Source of the DNA: Sipunculus nudus
Taxonomy: Eukaryota > Annelida > Sipuncula > Golfingiida > Sipunculidae
DNA length: 64,000 bases
Assembly: GCA_026874595.1 (NCBI GenBank)
Contig: CM049320.1
Coordinates: forward strand, 43,348,714-43,412,713
Reading direction: 5' to 3'
A program made the position numbers and the translations under genes. Shown here piece after piece: positions 25,601 to 40,600 of the stretch; positions within the stretch are counted from its first letter, which is position 1, and every line of letters begins with the position of its first letter. Under the pieces are notes generated by a model, which had not been told where the DNA came from, did not search any database, and saw only the letters and a program-made list of their open reading frames with translations.

Positions 25601-28600
25601 TAATCAGATCCTTTATTATATTTTTTCAAACATAACTCAGCCCGCACTGGAAGTCTGTGGGCCTTTTACAGAGCCCTTCCTTACCTGTCACTCTTCTTGT
25701 TCTAACTTAAAAGATAACTTTACCTATATATAGATAACAAACTCACTCAAAGATAACCATACCTCACCTATTGATAACTTTACCTTGGTAATAGACAACT
25801 TTGACTCACCCAAAGATAATCTTGCTCGTAGACTTTCATGTTTGTTGGTGTAAATGCCAGGTACCTTTCTTTAAGATATTCTTTTGGGAAGGTGAATTTT
25901 CAAGCTATATAAACTTAACCTCACTTGCAGCAACTTGAGTGTGACTTGGATAAGTGCAGAAGGACAAGAGTAACATATGGCCACAGATATTTGATCTCTA
26001 CATTGAACATGTTATTTCTAGGTTGAATGTAAGAGTACAAGAGTTACCTTTTGCTGCAGATATTTATCTTTGTGTTGGACATGTTATTTTTTGGTTGAAT
26101 GTAAGAGTACAAGGGTAACATTTTGCTGCAAATATTTGAATTCTGTGTTGGACATGTTATTTCTAGGATGATGTAAGAGTACAAGAGAGACCTTTTGCAC
26201 AAATATTTGAGCTGTGTGTTGGACATGATATTTTTTTGGTTGAATGTAAGAGTACAAGGGTAAAACTTTGCTTCAGATATTTGAATTCTGTGTTGGACAT
26301 GTTATTTCTAGGTTGAATGTAAGAGTACAAGAGTAACATATGGCCACAGATAATTGAGCTCTGTGTTCGTCATGTTGTTTCCAGGTTGAATGTAAGGTTT
26401 CAAGAGTAACCTAACCTTTTGCTGCAGATATTTGAGCTATGTGTTTGACATGTTGTTGTAGCGATTTGCCGTGGGGCCTCGCTGTGACCAGTGTCCTGCC
26501 AACTCATTCTTCCTCTCTGAGAAGAACCCAGAGGGCTGTATTAAATGCTTTTGTATGGGAATTGCCCGTGCCTGTACCAGCTCCGACTGGAATAGATGGA
26601 TGGTAATTATGATTACATCAACATTTATAGTTCTCCTTATTTATATTATGAATTTGTGTTTATTTTTAAGTATATGTCTTTTATAATTTCATGTGCAGGA
26701 AATTTTTTTAACCTGCCAAGCCATACATGTAAGAACAGAATTGATGTTGTTTTCAGATAGGTTCAAGGTTTGATACTGGTGTGGACGGCTTTGTGCTGTC
26801 TGATTTTGAGCGAGATAGGACGTTTGAAGACGGTATTTATTACGATGCACCAAGGAGGTCCATTTCATACAGGAACTTTAACAGTATTCCACAAAACACA
26901 TACTACTGGTCTCTACCTGACAAGTTCCTCGGCAACAAGGTCAGCTTTATATTGCTATAACATCTCTTAAGGTAGTATTTGTAGTACTGAATAAGACCTC
27001 ATGCAGATCTTATAAAACAGTCATTTCTGATTAAAATGTTGAAGAAGAACTCATGGTAGGTCTTTTGTTGTATTTGTTTACAGGTCACTTCATGTGGATG
27101 TCATTATAGTTCTAATGTTCTGTTACTATTTGTAAGTCACTTCATATGGATTTCATTATAGATCTAATGTTCTGTTACTACAAAATTTGTTAGTCACTTG
27201 ATATGAATGTCATCATAGAACCAATGTTCTGTTACTAGTTGTATGTCACTTCATATGGATGTCGTTATGGATCTAATGTTTTATAACTATATGTAGGTGA
27301 CGTCATATGGAGGTAATCTGAGGTACACGTTGAAGTTTGTGCCTGGGTTTGATCGTACACCAAATGATGAGCCAGACGTCATGATAAAGGTAACAAGTAC
27401 ATATGCTTCCTTCTATAACATTTTTCTATTTATCATTGTTAACTCAAGTTCCTCAGCACTCATCATATGTATATACATCACTTAAATGATAACTATACTT
27501 CTAATGTTAGACATCTTGTTATTGGTCACATGTGTACTACTGACTTAGGACCAGTCTTACAAAAATTACATGAATTACTGGTGCAGCCAGTAGGATAAGA
27601 CATGCTCCTTCATTTTTTAGCTCAGCTGAGTATGAGTCAGCTGAGCTCTAGTGATTATCTTTGTCAATTGTCCGTCCACTGGTTAACAGGGCATAAATCA
27701 TAACCATTACACCTAGCAACTTCTAATTTGATATCAAAGGTTGTCCTAGGCAAATCTCCTTGGAAACCTGAAATTAGGTCATGGTGACCTATATTCTGTG
27801 AGCTATCGGCAAAAACCATGATTTTGAGCCCACAGAAAGTTAGAAAGAGCATAAATTCATTATTTAGGCTAGAATCTTTTGTAAGATCTAGGAAGGTTCT
27901 TGGCAAATCTCCTGCAACCCAGATGTTATATCAGTGTGACCTATATTCTTGGAGTTTTGGGAAAAAGACATGACTTGAGCACACTGAATGTCAGATGGGC
28001 ATGGGACATATTGCATCTATTACATGTAAAATCTAGCTTCTAGCATGAAATCAAGGGAGGTTCTTGGCAAATCTTCTTGGAAAACTAAAATGATATCATG
28101 GTGACCCCTACTTTAGCACCCAGAGAGTCAGACAGCCCACAAATTTTTCTTATTTGATGTTAAGGGAGGTCCTTGTAATATCTTCTTGGACATCTGAAAT
28201 AAGGTCACTGTGACCTATATTCAGCAGGCTATGTTAAAGAATGTGAGATATGAGTGAGATATGATAAACCATATTTCTAAACCATCTGTTGTTGTTTTTC
28301 CAGGGTAATGATTATGAATTGAAATACAAACACACCCAGCCAATCGGGGCCAACATTGATACATCGTTTGAGGTGCCTTTCTATGAGGTGAGTTCAGTTT
28401 ATTTTACCAGTGGTTGTAAAGTTGATTGATTGTGGTCTGGTCATTGTTAATGACAGTAGCATTTGTAACCTTGTATTGTTTGTCATTTGTAAAGTTTGGT
28501 ATTACCAGATGTAAGAAGTTGCCACTTGTGTTTCTGAATATGTTACTGTGTTACTTGAGCATATGATTAGTCTTACCGTGTCTGCTGTCTACCACCTTCA

Positions 28601-31600
28601 CTTGATGTTGTCATGTGTTTAGCAATATTGGACTGGCATGCGGGGAAGACCTGCGACCAGGGAGTTCCTTCTCATGACCTTGGCTGACCTTGAATACATT
28701 ATGATCAAGGCTACATACACAGTCATGACCCAAGAAAGCACGTAAGTTCAAACCTTTCAATGTATTTCAAACACTTCCAACCTTTTAATGTGCAGTACAA
28801 TATCAAGTATATAAGCCAGAAACTTTGTTCCCAAATAACATGATCTAAAATCCAATCGGACTTACTGTAAAAATCTCAATAGAATACACATATTAAGATT
28901 AAGTCATTCACACATTAGGGAATTTTGTATGAACTCTACCTGCATCTTATATTTGGAGCTTCACCGTGAATATGGCAATGTGTTTGCACTCTGAAATATA
29001 CTGTATTTTTATGCCCCCGGGCATATAGTTTTACCCATGTCCGTCCTTCTGTCATTCCGAAATCAAACAGTTGTACGGACTTTTTTTCGCAATGCCTTCA
29101 GATATTGGCCTGATTTTTGGGGTGTGGCCAGATAATGACCAGTTACAGATCAAGTTCGCGTTTTGTCCTAGTTGACCTACTTTTGACCGTTTTACGGCTC
29201 CTAAACTTAGAAAATTTCATGAAAAAATAGAAATTTTCATGACAAATACACATGTACGGACTTTTTTTCACAATGCCTGCAGATATTGGCCTGATTAGCT
29301 CAGCTGACTATAAGTCATCTGAGCTATAGTCGTGGTCCATTGTCCGTCGTCCGTCCGTCTGTCCGTCAGTCCGTCCGTCCGTAGATGTGGCACGTTTTGA
29401 AACCGTAAGACCTAGGAATCCAAAATTTGGCATAATGTTAGATGTCCCCAAGATCTCCTACCAAGCCGAAAACTGGGTGTTTGCAACTTCGTTCCTTTGA
29501 GAAATTAAGGAAAAACCTCAATTTTTTATTAAAAACCTATTTTCACACTTCAGGACTGCCTAATATCAAAACCACTCATCTGTTTTACCTCATATTTATC
29601 ATAAATATTCCTCTATATAGTTCCTATGTACATGCCAGAAATAATGTCTGTATTATTTAATTTAAAAAAGTTATGGGCCCAAACTTAATGCATTTTGTAA
29701 AAAATCAGAAAAGATATTTGATCACTTAACACAAAAAATGTTAATGCTATGGACCTTTTTTCCAGTAATATAACTTTAATTAATCAAAATTAAATTGTAT
29801 ACCCAAAATTAGATGAAAATCTTTTAAATTTTTTAAAATATTAATAAAAATAAAAAATTTGTACCTTAAATTTTGCCCAACTTTGACCATGGCACGTTTT
29901 TTTCCTGTAAGTACTGTGGATTTAATTTTCACAGCATGTTTTTGTTAGCATTTCAACTGTTAACACCAAAAATTTGAAACCAGTTGATCAAAAACTGTAG
30001 ATTTTATTCAAGTTTTCAAGCACCATGTAACATATTGTTTACATCAAGCCAGTGTTATGCAGTTTGCAAGAGCTCAGCTCCCCAGCTTCAGCTCTTAGTT
30101 CCTTAAATTCGGCATACAGTTAGATGTCTCCAAAATGCCCTACCAGGCCAAGAATTTGGTCACTAGGACATTCGAGATATTAATGAAAAACTTCATTTTT
30201 CCATTAAAAACCCATTGTTACACTTCAAGACTGCCTAATATCAAAACTACTGATCTGACTTTAATCATAAATAATATACATATTTTTCATTCTCTATGCA
30301 CATGCCAGAATGATGTCAGTACTGAGTAATTGTTTTAAGTTATGGGCCCAAACATAATGCACTTTGTAAAAAATCAAGAAATATATTTACTCCATTAACA
30401 AGAGCATTGCTGAAGCTAGAGATTTTTTTGTCAGGGATGTAACATTATTTAATCAAGATTCAATTGAATACCCAAAATTAGTTCTGAATTTTTCAAATTT
30501 TATTTAGTATAAATATAAAATTAGTACCTTAAATTTTGCCCAACTGTGACCATGGCACGTTTGTTTCCCGTGAGCACTGTAGATATAATTTTCATATCAT
30601 GCACACATAAGCATTTCAGCTTTTTAGTTTAGAAAGCTGAAAGAAATTGGCCTAAAATTGTAGCTTTTATTAATGTTTTTTATGAGACCCTGTCAGACTT
30701 TGGCTCTCTCCAGCCCCTCTTGAGTCACCTGTATGTTGACCTTGTTGACCTTTCATCAAATTATGCACGCTTGAGGCGAGGCATACATGGAATCCAGGCA
30801 GCTTATGGCAAGCCACAGTTGATCCAGGTGTCCAACCCAACTCATCTAGTAGTTTTAACCAAGAACATAACAAAAAACAATAAATTAATAAATTTTTATT
30901 GGTTTTTAATAACAAATTAAAGAAAAGTAGAAAAGGAATTTGTTAGTTTATAATAACAGGAAATTAACTTGCAGTTACTGATGATATAAGAATCTTGTAT
31001 CAATGGGTAGAATGTCACATATTCCAAATAACACCATGCAGTCACCTATGGCATTTTTCAGTTCAATTTTAATGATAAAGAAGTAAATCATATTATTCAT
31101 TACTAATCATTAGGGATCATATGAAGGAAATTAGACAAAGATGCAGTTGATAATATTAATCTAGATTCCTGCTGTGTCTAGTGTGTACATTGATGTGAAA
31201 TTAGTCCAAAATGAATTTTTTACAGTTATTTTTTAAATATAAATAAAAGCCATAAAACCAGGTACTTATGATCATTATTTAAATGTGTGAATTTGGTATA
31301 TTCTGGATTCTCAACATCATTGTTTGGTGAAAACTGAATAAATTCCAGACATGGTGCAAATACTTTGTAATTGTATTTAAATACGAATATGATTTTGTAC
31401 TCCATTATAAAATTTCTTGCATAAAGAATGGGAATTCAGGTAAAAATGAAAATATATGAATACTCGTGCAAATACTTTCAAAATGTATTCATGAATGCAT
31501 TCATGAATATATTCTTTAATATTATTTTAATAATCATATCAGTTATATTTCATTTTGAAAAAATCATATGATTCTCTTATTATTTTTAATAAAAATTATA

Positions 31601-34600
31601 TTTAGGACAATATTTGTATTTTTTTAATAAATAGTTAAACTCTTATATTATATGTTCTGCTTATAAGTTATATGGCCAAGTCAAAATCTGTGTGACAATA
31701 GTACTCCATTTGTTAATAAAATAAATGAAATCAATCCTCTTCCCTGTCTCCAAAGGTACTATCAAAATCATACATAAGCTAAACAACAACAACTCATAAT
31801 ACAGCTTATATTTATTACCACACAAAACCAGCATGTGCCTCATTTCTAAATAATATTTTTTTATCATATATAACAGCTGAGCGTCCTGACCCATAGGTCC
31901 CTTGTTTTTGGTGTGTCGGCAGATAATGACCAGTTACAGATCGAGTTTGCGTTTCCGCCCTGGTTGACCTATTTTTGACTGTTTTACAGCTCCTAAACTT
32001 AGAAAATTTCATGAAAAATAGAAATTTTCATGACAAATACACATGTACGGACTTTTTTTCCCAATGCCTGCAGATATTGGCCTGATTTTTGGGTGTGGGC
32101 AGATAATGACCAGTTACAGATCGAGTTAGCGTTTCTTCCCGGTTGACCTATTTTGACAGTTTTACGGCTCCTAAACTTAGAAAATTTCATGAAAAATAAA
32201 AATTTTCATGACAAATACACATGTACGGACTTTTTTTCCCAATGCCTGCAGATATTAGCCTGATTTTTGGGTGTGTGCAGATAATGACCAGTTACAGATC
32301 GAGTTTGCGTTTCGTCCCGGTTGACCTATTTTTGACTGTTTTACAGCTCCTAAACTTAGAAAATTTCATGAAAAATATAAATTTTCATGACAAATGTACA
32401 TTTACAGCCGTTTTTAGCCCTCAGCTCATAGGCTGATGGGCTATTGTCGTCACCCAAGCTGTCCGTCCATCCGTCTGTCCGGCCGTCCGGCGTCTGTCCG
32501 TCCCGCATCTGTTAACTTTTACCTCGTGAGCAGGATATTTGTAAAACGATTCACTATTGGAATTTTATTTCATCAGTGAAGATGTATATTGATAAAATCT
32601 CAGTCAAGTTCCAAGATGGATGACCGTGACCCATTTTATTACAATTTAGAGCTGATTATAGAAAAACACTCAGAAGCTTATATCTCAGGAACCATTGTGT
32701 GGATTTTCACAAAACTAACTATGATCATTGGGAATGATGGTCTGTACGTGCTGCACAATTTTGGTGGCGCCACCTGCAATTTCTGATTTTTTAATCAATT
32801 TTTATCAGATTTTTCAATTTTGGCCTTGTGAGCGGGATATCTCTCAAAGGATTCACAAAATATTGGTCAAGTGCAAAGATGGGTGACCTTGACCTTTTTT
32901 TCTTTGTTTTAGAGCTGATTATACAAAAACACTCGGAAGCTTATATCTCAGGAACCATTTGGTGGATTGTTATGAAACATGGTACATACCTCTCCAATTT
33001 AAATTTATAACTGATTATCAGCTTTTGCTAATATTCTAGTTTCACAATGCAATGCTTACAGTTACTGGCCTAATGTTTGGTTTGGGCGCATAATGACCAC
33101 TTACAGATCGAGTTCGCATTTCGTCCCAGTTGACCTATTTTTGACCATATGACAGATCCTGAACATAGAAAATTTTATGAAAGACAGAAATTTTTATGAA
33201 AAATGCACATGTATGGACTTTTTTCACAATGCCTGCAGATACTGGGCTGATTTTTTGTGTGTTGCTTGATAATGACCTGTTACAGATAGAGTTTGCATTT
33301 TGCCATGTTGACCTACTTTTGACCATACGACACCTCCTGGACTTAAAAATTTTTTACAAAATTTAACAAATGTTTCTAATTTGCCCCAGGTGGGGGCATT
33401 AACTAAATACGGCACATCATGAAAGTGTACCTCCAATTAATTATTCATTTGGGCCCCACTGGATGTCTTATAGTTTGGCAGATCAATCTGTTAGGGGTCA
33501 TGAATAGTAATACAGGTAAAATACCTTGAGATATATACGTACATGCTTGTTTTTTTTCACTTCTTAAAAAATATATGAATACATGGTAACCTAAGATTTT
33601 TGGATGAATTCCACTATATAAAGTAGAAGTTGGGTGTGGGTTTGAGCTAAATCTGGGTGTGTATTCTAATAGAGACTTTAATGGAAGTAGTATGTATGCA
33701 TCGATGGCTAAACATTCGGAACAAAAATGGGATGCGTTTTCTTATGAGGCAGCGTATTCTGTTGAGAATACACAAAATAGATAAAAACAAAAAAAATTTA
33801 CATGCCAGTCTTTTTTTAGCGAACCTGTATGCTTATGCGATGGTGCGGCGTCGTGCGTCGTCTGTACGTTAACCATAGCTATCTCAAAAACGGCAGGAGC
33901 TAGCATCGCGAAATTTTTTGCAAATAATCAGTCATCCAAAAAACTATATCGGATTTTGTTTTTTTTTTTTCTAACTGCATTCTCATAGATTTTATAGGGA
34001 AAAAACTAAAAATATTTTTAAAATCTTCTTCTCCGAAACTGTCCAGCCAAATTGTCCAATATTTCACAGAAATGATCCCAGGAACAATCTTTCTCAAGTT
34101 TGTTCAAATGGTTCCAGTTCGGAGATTTTTGGCCGAGTTACAGGAGGTTGAACTTTGTTAACTGTGCAAAAAAGCATATTAAAATTTAAATCTCAGAAAC
34201 GGCTGGAGCTTTCATCACCAAATTTTATGCCAATATTGGTCACATGAGTCACATCTAAAAATTGAGGTATTGGTGGCGCCACCTGCATTGGCCTTTTTTG
34301 TACGGGGTCATTAGTGCCTGTATCACACTGAGGGCTACAAAAAACTTCTTCTGTGAAACCAAATGGCCAAAATATTTAATATTGCACAGAAATGATCCTA
34401 GGGTAGTGCTTTATGAAGTTTGTTCAAATGGTCTCTTTTTTTTGGTTATGGGGTTATGGGAAGCTGAATTTAGTCATATGCCAAAACAGCCCATTTAAGC
34501 GCAGTGGCTAAAAAGATCTTCTTCTCAAAAACCACTGGGCCAAATTCTTAAATCTCACACATTAATTATCCTCAGATGATGATAATTTCGAGTTTGTTCA

Positions 34601-37600
34601 AATAGTTTTGGTTCAGTGCTTTTTGGCTGAGTTACGGGAAGCTGAACTTAGCCAGTTTGCTGTAACTTCCTATATGAGTTATAAACGTTTTTAGAATGAT
34701 GCCACTGAAGCCAGTTTGTTAAATATTTTACAAGAATAATCTCTACAATAATTCTTATAATAATTGTCATTAATGGTTCCACATGAATGATTTTCTGGCT
34801 GAATTACTGAGATTGAATTGAGTCATTTAACCTTATATGTTAGCTGTGTGATGCTGTTACATTAGCCTGGCATCAGTTTATCAGCATCTATTACATCATG
34901 CCACTGGACATTTAGATTTCAGGTTATCTTTGGTTAATATTGACAAGAAAGTTTTTTTAAAAGCTTAAAAAAAAATTAGATATATGATTTTAAGTTATTC
35001 ATCATACCAGGCAATGTTACAATCATGGATATTCAGCTCTCTGTGGCTATATAAAGACAACTGTACATGGATTATAAATTATTGGTATCCCTACTCAACT
35101 TAATTCAAGAATTTGCCATCAGTGAGATATATCTGTATTTTAATTTTGCATTCAGTATGCATCCGTAATAATTTTACATATATTCCTGATTTCTTTTTTT
35201 ATAAAAAAAGTCAGTTGAAAAGCATTTTGTATTGGGAAAATAAATTTCAAAGTTATTTCAAGTAGGGACCTTTTTTTGTGTACAGATGGCAGCAATTGGT
35301 TTACCATTGGCAGCTTGCCAGTGCCTTGATGTTGGCCATTAGCCAAGATGATGTCAGCTCTATAAATAGTTTTGGCACAGTGCCAGGATTGGAAGAAGTG
35401 CAGCCAGGTAGAAGTCAAGAGTTCACTCAGTGCAGTAGCTGCATTCTATTTATAGCTCTGGCAGACTGCTTACTGCATCATATTTGCCACTAAATTTCAG
35501 CCTGAATCTATTTATAGCTTTGGCAGACTGCCAACTGTGTCAGATTATGCAACAGGTCAAGAGTTCACTCAGTGCAGCCAGGTACAGGTCAAAAGTTCAC
35601 TCAGTCTACCCAGGTGCAGGTCAAGAGTTCACTCAGTGCAGTAGCTTGAGGCAGCAATTTGTCACAGGTCACTCGGGGGCAAGTGCCTTACTCACCTTAG
35701 ACACAGCGTCTAGACACAATGTCTAGAAGCAGAATTCCCAGATTATTGGAACTTTATCTTTCAACTGTTTGAAAAAACTTAGTTTGCATTTAAAGCGAAT
35801 CAGGTTTATCATCAGGTCACATGTGAACTGCTGCGCCCTCATTTTTGGTTGACGTCTGACCTTTACTGGCTGCCCAGCGTCCATTTATGTGTCTGTTTCA
35901 ACACATAAACCCACATCTCCACCCTTTGATAGCTTTATAACATACACTAAAAATGGTGGCGCCATTTGCAACCATTTTTGCACAGCATCCATCTGTTCAT
36001 CTGCCTTGGGATAATATCACTCATATCTCAGCAGTAGTTTGACTTATCCACCTGAAATTTTGCAGGTTTATAGATCCTGGACAGCTTTCTCGATTTTATG
36101 ACAGGTGGCGCCACCTTCATTTATGTTTACTTTGCAGACATCCAAGCTCATATCTCGTGAACTGTTTGACCGATTGGGCCAAAATTTTTCATTTGTATAG
36201 ATCCCACATAGCTCTTCATCATAGGCAAAAGTAGTGTCGCCATCTGCAACCACTTATGCACAGCGTCCATCTGTTCATCCACCTTGGGATAAAACTCACT
36301 TATATCTTGGCAGTGGTTTTACTTATCCACCTGAAATTTTGCAGGTTTATACATCCTGGACAATTTTCTCAATTTTATGACAGGTGGCGCCACCTACATT
36401 AATGTTTATGCTGCAGACATCCATGCTTATATGCAACACACCTCACTCTATTCCCCTTGCCACTTAAACAATGCCTCGCTTCACCCGTCCCACTCTGATT
36501 TCTGTGGGTACATGTAGTCGCTTGTCGACTACCCATATTCTAGTTTTAAAATGTCCTAGTCTGAAACTTGCAGGGCCGAAACATCCATTTTGCTGAAATG
36601 ATAATGACTAAGGTAGATACGCAGGACGTAAGAGGATCAATATTAAATTTTAAAAATAAACCTCCATTCATACTCCCAAACAGTTTTGCATTAGGCCTGT
36701 AGGCCTTTTTTTTATGAAACTGGACATATTTTGTAAATTGTTCAAGTTACAGATATAATATGCTAGACTTTTAAAGAATGCTGCCATATTCCAACCTGTC
36801 AGTATTTCCCTGATAAGTGTTGAAAAAAGCTCATAACGAATATTATATAAATAGGACAAAGTAGATCCTGTTAAACGAGCATTCCTTTCATTATTGTGGT
36901 GCTCAAATTTTTTTTGTCAGTTGATTGTACCGTCACGATCAAAACAACCTGGTTTCCTAAATTCATTTAAACTTTACAAATGGGAGATTTTAAGACCAAA
37001 AACAAAAGATACTTCATGTGCCCTACTTTAAATCCTGTAATGTACTCCTAACAGTGCTGACGTAATGTACCCCTAAAAGTGCCAACCCTGTAATATACTC
37101 CTAAAAGTGATGACCCTAAAATTTACTCCTCACAGTGCCCACCTTGTAATGTACTCCTAACAGTGCCGACCCTGTAATGTACTCCTAACAGTGCCGACCC
37201 TGTAATGTACTCCTATCAGTGCCGACCCTGTTATGTACTCCTAACAGTGCCGACCCTGTAATGTACTCCTCACAGTGCCCACCTTGTAATGTACTCCTAA
37301 CAGTGCCGACCCTGCAATGTACTCCTAACAGTGCCGACCCTGTAATGTACTCCTAACAGTGCCGACCCTGTAATGAATGTCTAACAGTGCTGACCCTGTA
37401 ATGTACTCCTAACAGTGCCGACCCTGTAATGTACTTCTAACAGTGCCGACCCTGTAATGTACTCCTAACAGTGCTGACCCTGTAATGTACTCCTAACAGT
37501 GCCGACCCTGTAATGTATTCCTCACAGTGCCGACCCTGTAATGTTCTCCCAACAGTGCTGACCCTGTAATGTACTCCTAACAGTGCCAACCCTGTAATGT

Positions 37601-40600
37601 ACTCCTCACAGTGCCAACCCTGTAATGTACTCCTCACAGTGCCGACCTTGTAATGTGCTCCTAACAGTGCCGACCCTGTAATGTACTCCTTACAGTGCCG
37701 ACCCTGTAATGTACTCCCAACAGTGCTGACCCTGTAATCTACTCCTAACAGTGCCGACCCTGTAATGTACTCCTCACAGTGCCAACCCTGTAATGTACTC
37801 CTAACAGTGCCGACCCTGTAATGTACTCCTCACAGTGCCAACCCTGTAATGTACTCCTAACAGTGCCGACCCTGTAATGTACTCCTCACAGTGCTGACCC
37901 TATTACCCTCTCTTCATTTTCCTAACCTTCTACATTTTTGCCAGATTTTATATAAGATAATGAAAGTGAATACTTGGTGATCAGGCCCAAAACCTTCAAA
38001 CTCAATGCCATATTGACGTATGATAACAATCATAAACTTTAACCTGAGTTATGTTGGCACCATTACAAATTACAAGCTGAAAAGTTATAGTATGGGGGAA
38101 TTCATGATTGCTGTGTATTAATATGGTCACAGTCCATCAATATACTCAAGATTTATTAAAATATCGTCACCAGTAATGGAGCAATTAGCTTAACAAAAAA
38201 AAAACCTCAACCTGACTTTTCCATGAACAGTGTGGCCTTTGACTAACCTTTTGTCTTTCTGAATCCCTTGTAGTTGCATGCTCTGTTGTCCTTGGACCTT
38301 GTCAAAAACAGACCTTGATACTAGCATACAATCTGAAAATTACAATATGTAGCGTGTAAGTAGCTCTGTACTTGACACTTTTAATTTTCAAGGAAGACAT
38401 ATATCCCATGCCTTCTGGTGATTTTACAGACTGCGAGATGTGAGCTTGGACATCGCTGTAAATCGTGAAACAGGACTGGAGCGGGCGGTGGCTGTTGAAC
38501 AGTGTGAATGTCCAGTGGGCTACAAGGGCACATCCTGCCAGGTGGGTCACACACAGGGTTTACAGTGAGACATATGCTGTCTTGTTAATACATGCCTGTT
38601 TAAGATTGATCAGATTTTGTACGGGCAGTATCCTTACATATTTAATGAAGTCCGTTTTCACCAGACTTTTGTGGTGCCATGATGACTTAGCAAAAATTTG
38701 ATGGATCTTCTTTAAAAAACTCAGTATAAATATATACCAATAAAGACTCACCTGAATTCAGTTACCAAAAAATCTGTGAAATTTTGTACCTCAATGAATT
38801 TCGCACTTAGTCTCCCTTAAGTAACAATAATTATTAAAATTACATGTTAAATATGAACTGCTGATGGTCTGTTACACCATATTTGAAGTTAGCAGGAACA
38901 CCATGAGTGTAACACTGACGTAACCTCACCCTGTTATCTGGTTTTGAACAAGCCTACTTGTCCTGTAAATATCATGCTGTTGATAATTAATTTGAATGAT
39001 ATCTATACATTATATAGAATGTAATTTGACAGAAAATTAAGATTTTTGTTTCAGTGACAATGAAAAAAAATTTAAAATGTCTTGAATGTGAGTAGCTTTA
39101 TTGTCTGGGATGTGAGCAACACACCATGAATAACTGGTAGATGTCCATGAAGTTTAATGGAGGTTGGATATAGGATATTCAGGATTGATTGACTCCTTAA
39201 GTGATCTAAAGAACTCTAGCTTTACATGCACCATTAAAGGGGACTTGCATGTGTAGGCCAGGTTCAAATCGGACTCTTTAAAATGAGCTTAGCACTCTGA
39301 TGTGTATGTAATACTGGTATTTATCAATTTGAAAATGCTAATTTCATCATCTTTTACTATAAACATATACTTTATTTGGCTTCACCAGATAAATGATCTC
39401 TTAGCTGGGCAAAGCCAGTGTCACTCAAGCAGGTACGGATGTCAATTAAAGCTCCATGACAACATAAAATACTTCAGATATGCCCTCAGGTTCCTTTTCC
39501 AAACTCATTTTAAATTTAAAAAAAAAACAGCTATAGAAAATAATGTTTTTTTATTCATGAAAGTTCATGGTTCATACAGATGAATGCAAAATCTGCGAGT
39601 GAATACTTGAGGCTCCTATTATCTCCCACTGCTGACGATGCATCTCATCTTGTCAAGACCAGATTTTAAAAACTGGGAAAATCGTCTGTTAAATTTTGGA
39701 CTCCACAAATTTAATTTTTTTTTCTGTATGAAATTTCACAGATTTTACAGTATTTCAACATATATATTTAACATCTTTATTTAACACTAACATCCTCATG
39801 TAATTGTAAGTTTTGTGGTACCATACATTTGCTGGAAGACACCATCTAGCCTTGGACTGCACTGAATTGAAAACACTTTAGATTTGTAATCCGGCTTATC
39901 ATCACTGGGAGAGAGCAGTGGGAAGAGAAAGCAGGGGTTTCGGTAATCCGCATGTGCGGGACTCCTGTTGGACTTTTAGCAATATTTTCTTAGGGCAGAT
40001 CTCTTGCCTGTATGCGTTCCATCCTGCAAAATATGCTGAAGGCATGGCTGGATTGCTGATGTAACCGGACCTGGTTGGGAAATATGCTAGAAGATAACTG
40101 GTGGCGTGGGATATGAATAGTAAAATTAGAGCGACCTCCATGCCGCATTTATCCTCATACAACTGTACACAATTACAGTGAATGTGGACGCTAACTGTTG
40201 CCACTGAACAAAAGTTCACGGAAGGAAGGCTGGGAACCATGCTAAATATCATCCAGTAGCCCCTTCTATGAATATAAAAAACAGGTCAATATACTGCATT
40301 TACAGGCTTAACTTGTCAACTACTACAGTGGAATGCACATACCAAGATCATCACCTATCAAATGATTTAAGGAGTATTAAAAGCATACAAGGGTCTGTAG
40401 AAATATTATTCACAAATACATGACAAAGTACGTGGAAATGATACAATAAGGCAGATATTCTTAACTTCTGATATTATCTCACACTCACAAATCTGGTAGA
40501 TCCAACATCCAAGCAACAACAAAGACTATTTACTGAATTTTTATTGTTTTAACTTGAAATTGAGAGCTGGTCATTATTCAGTTCTTTTCAAATTAATTGA

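Noticed and set aside
39902-40252. 116-codon minus-strand ORF (with [15 protein letters not shown])
   Set aside because: No domain or splice partners recognised; it may be an old mobile-element fragment. I could not support a gene call without a search.
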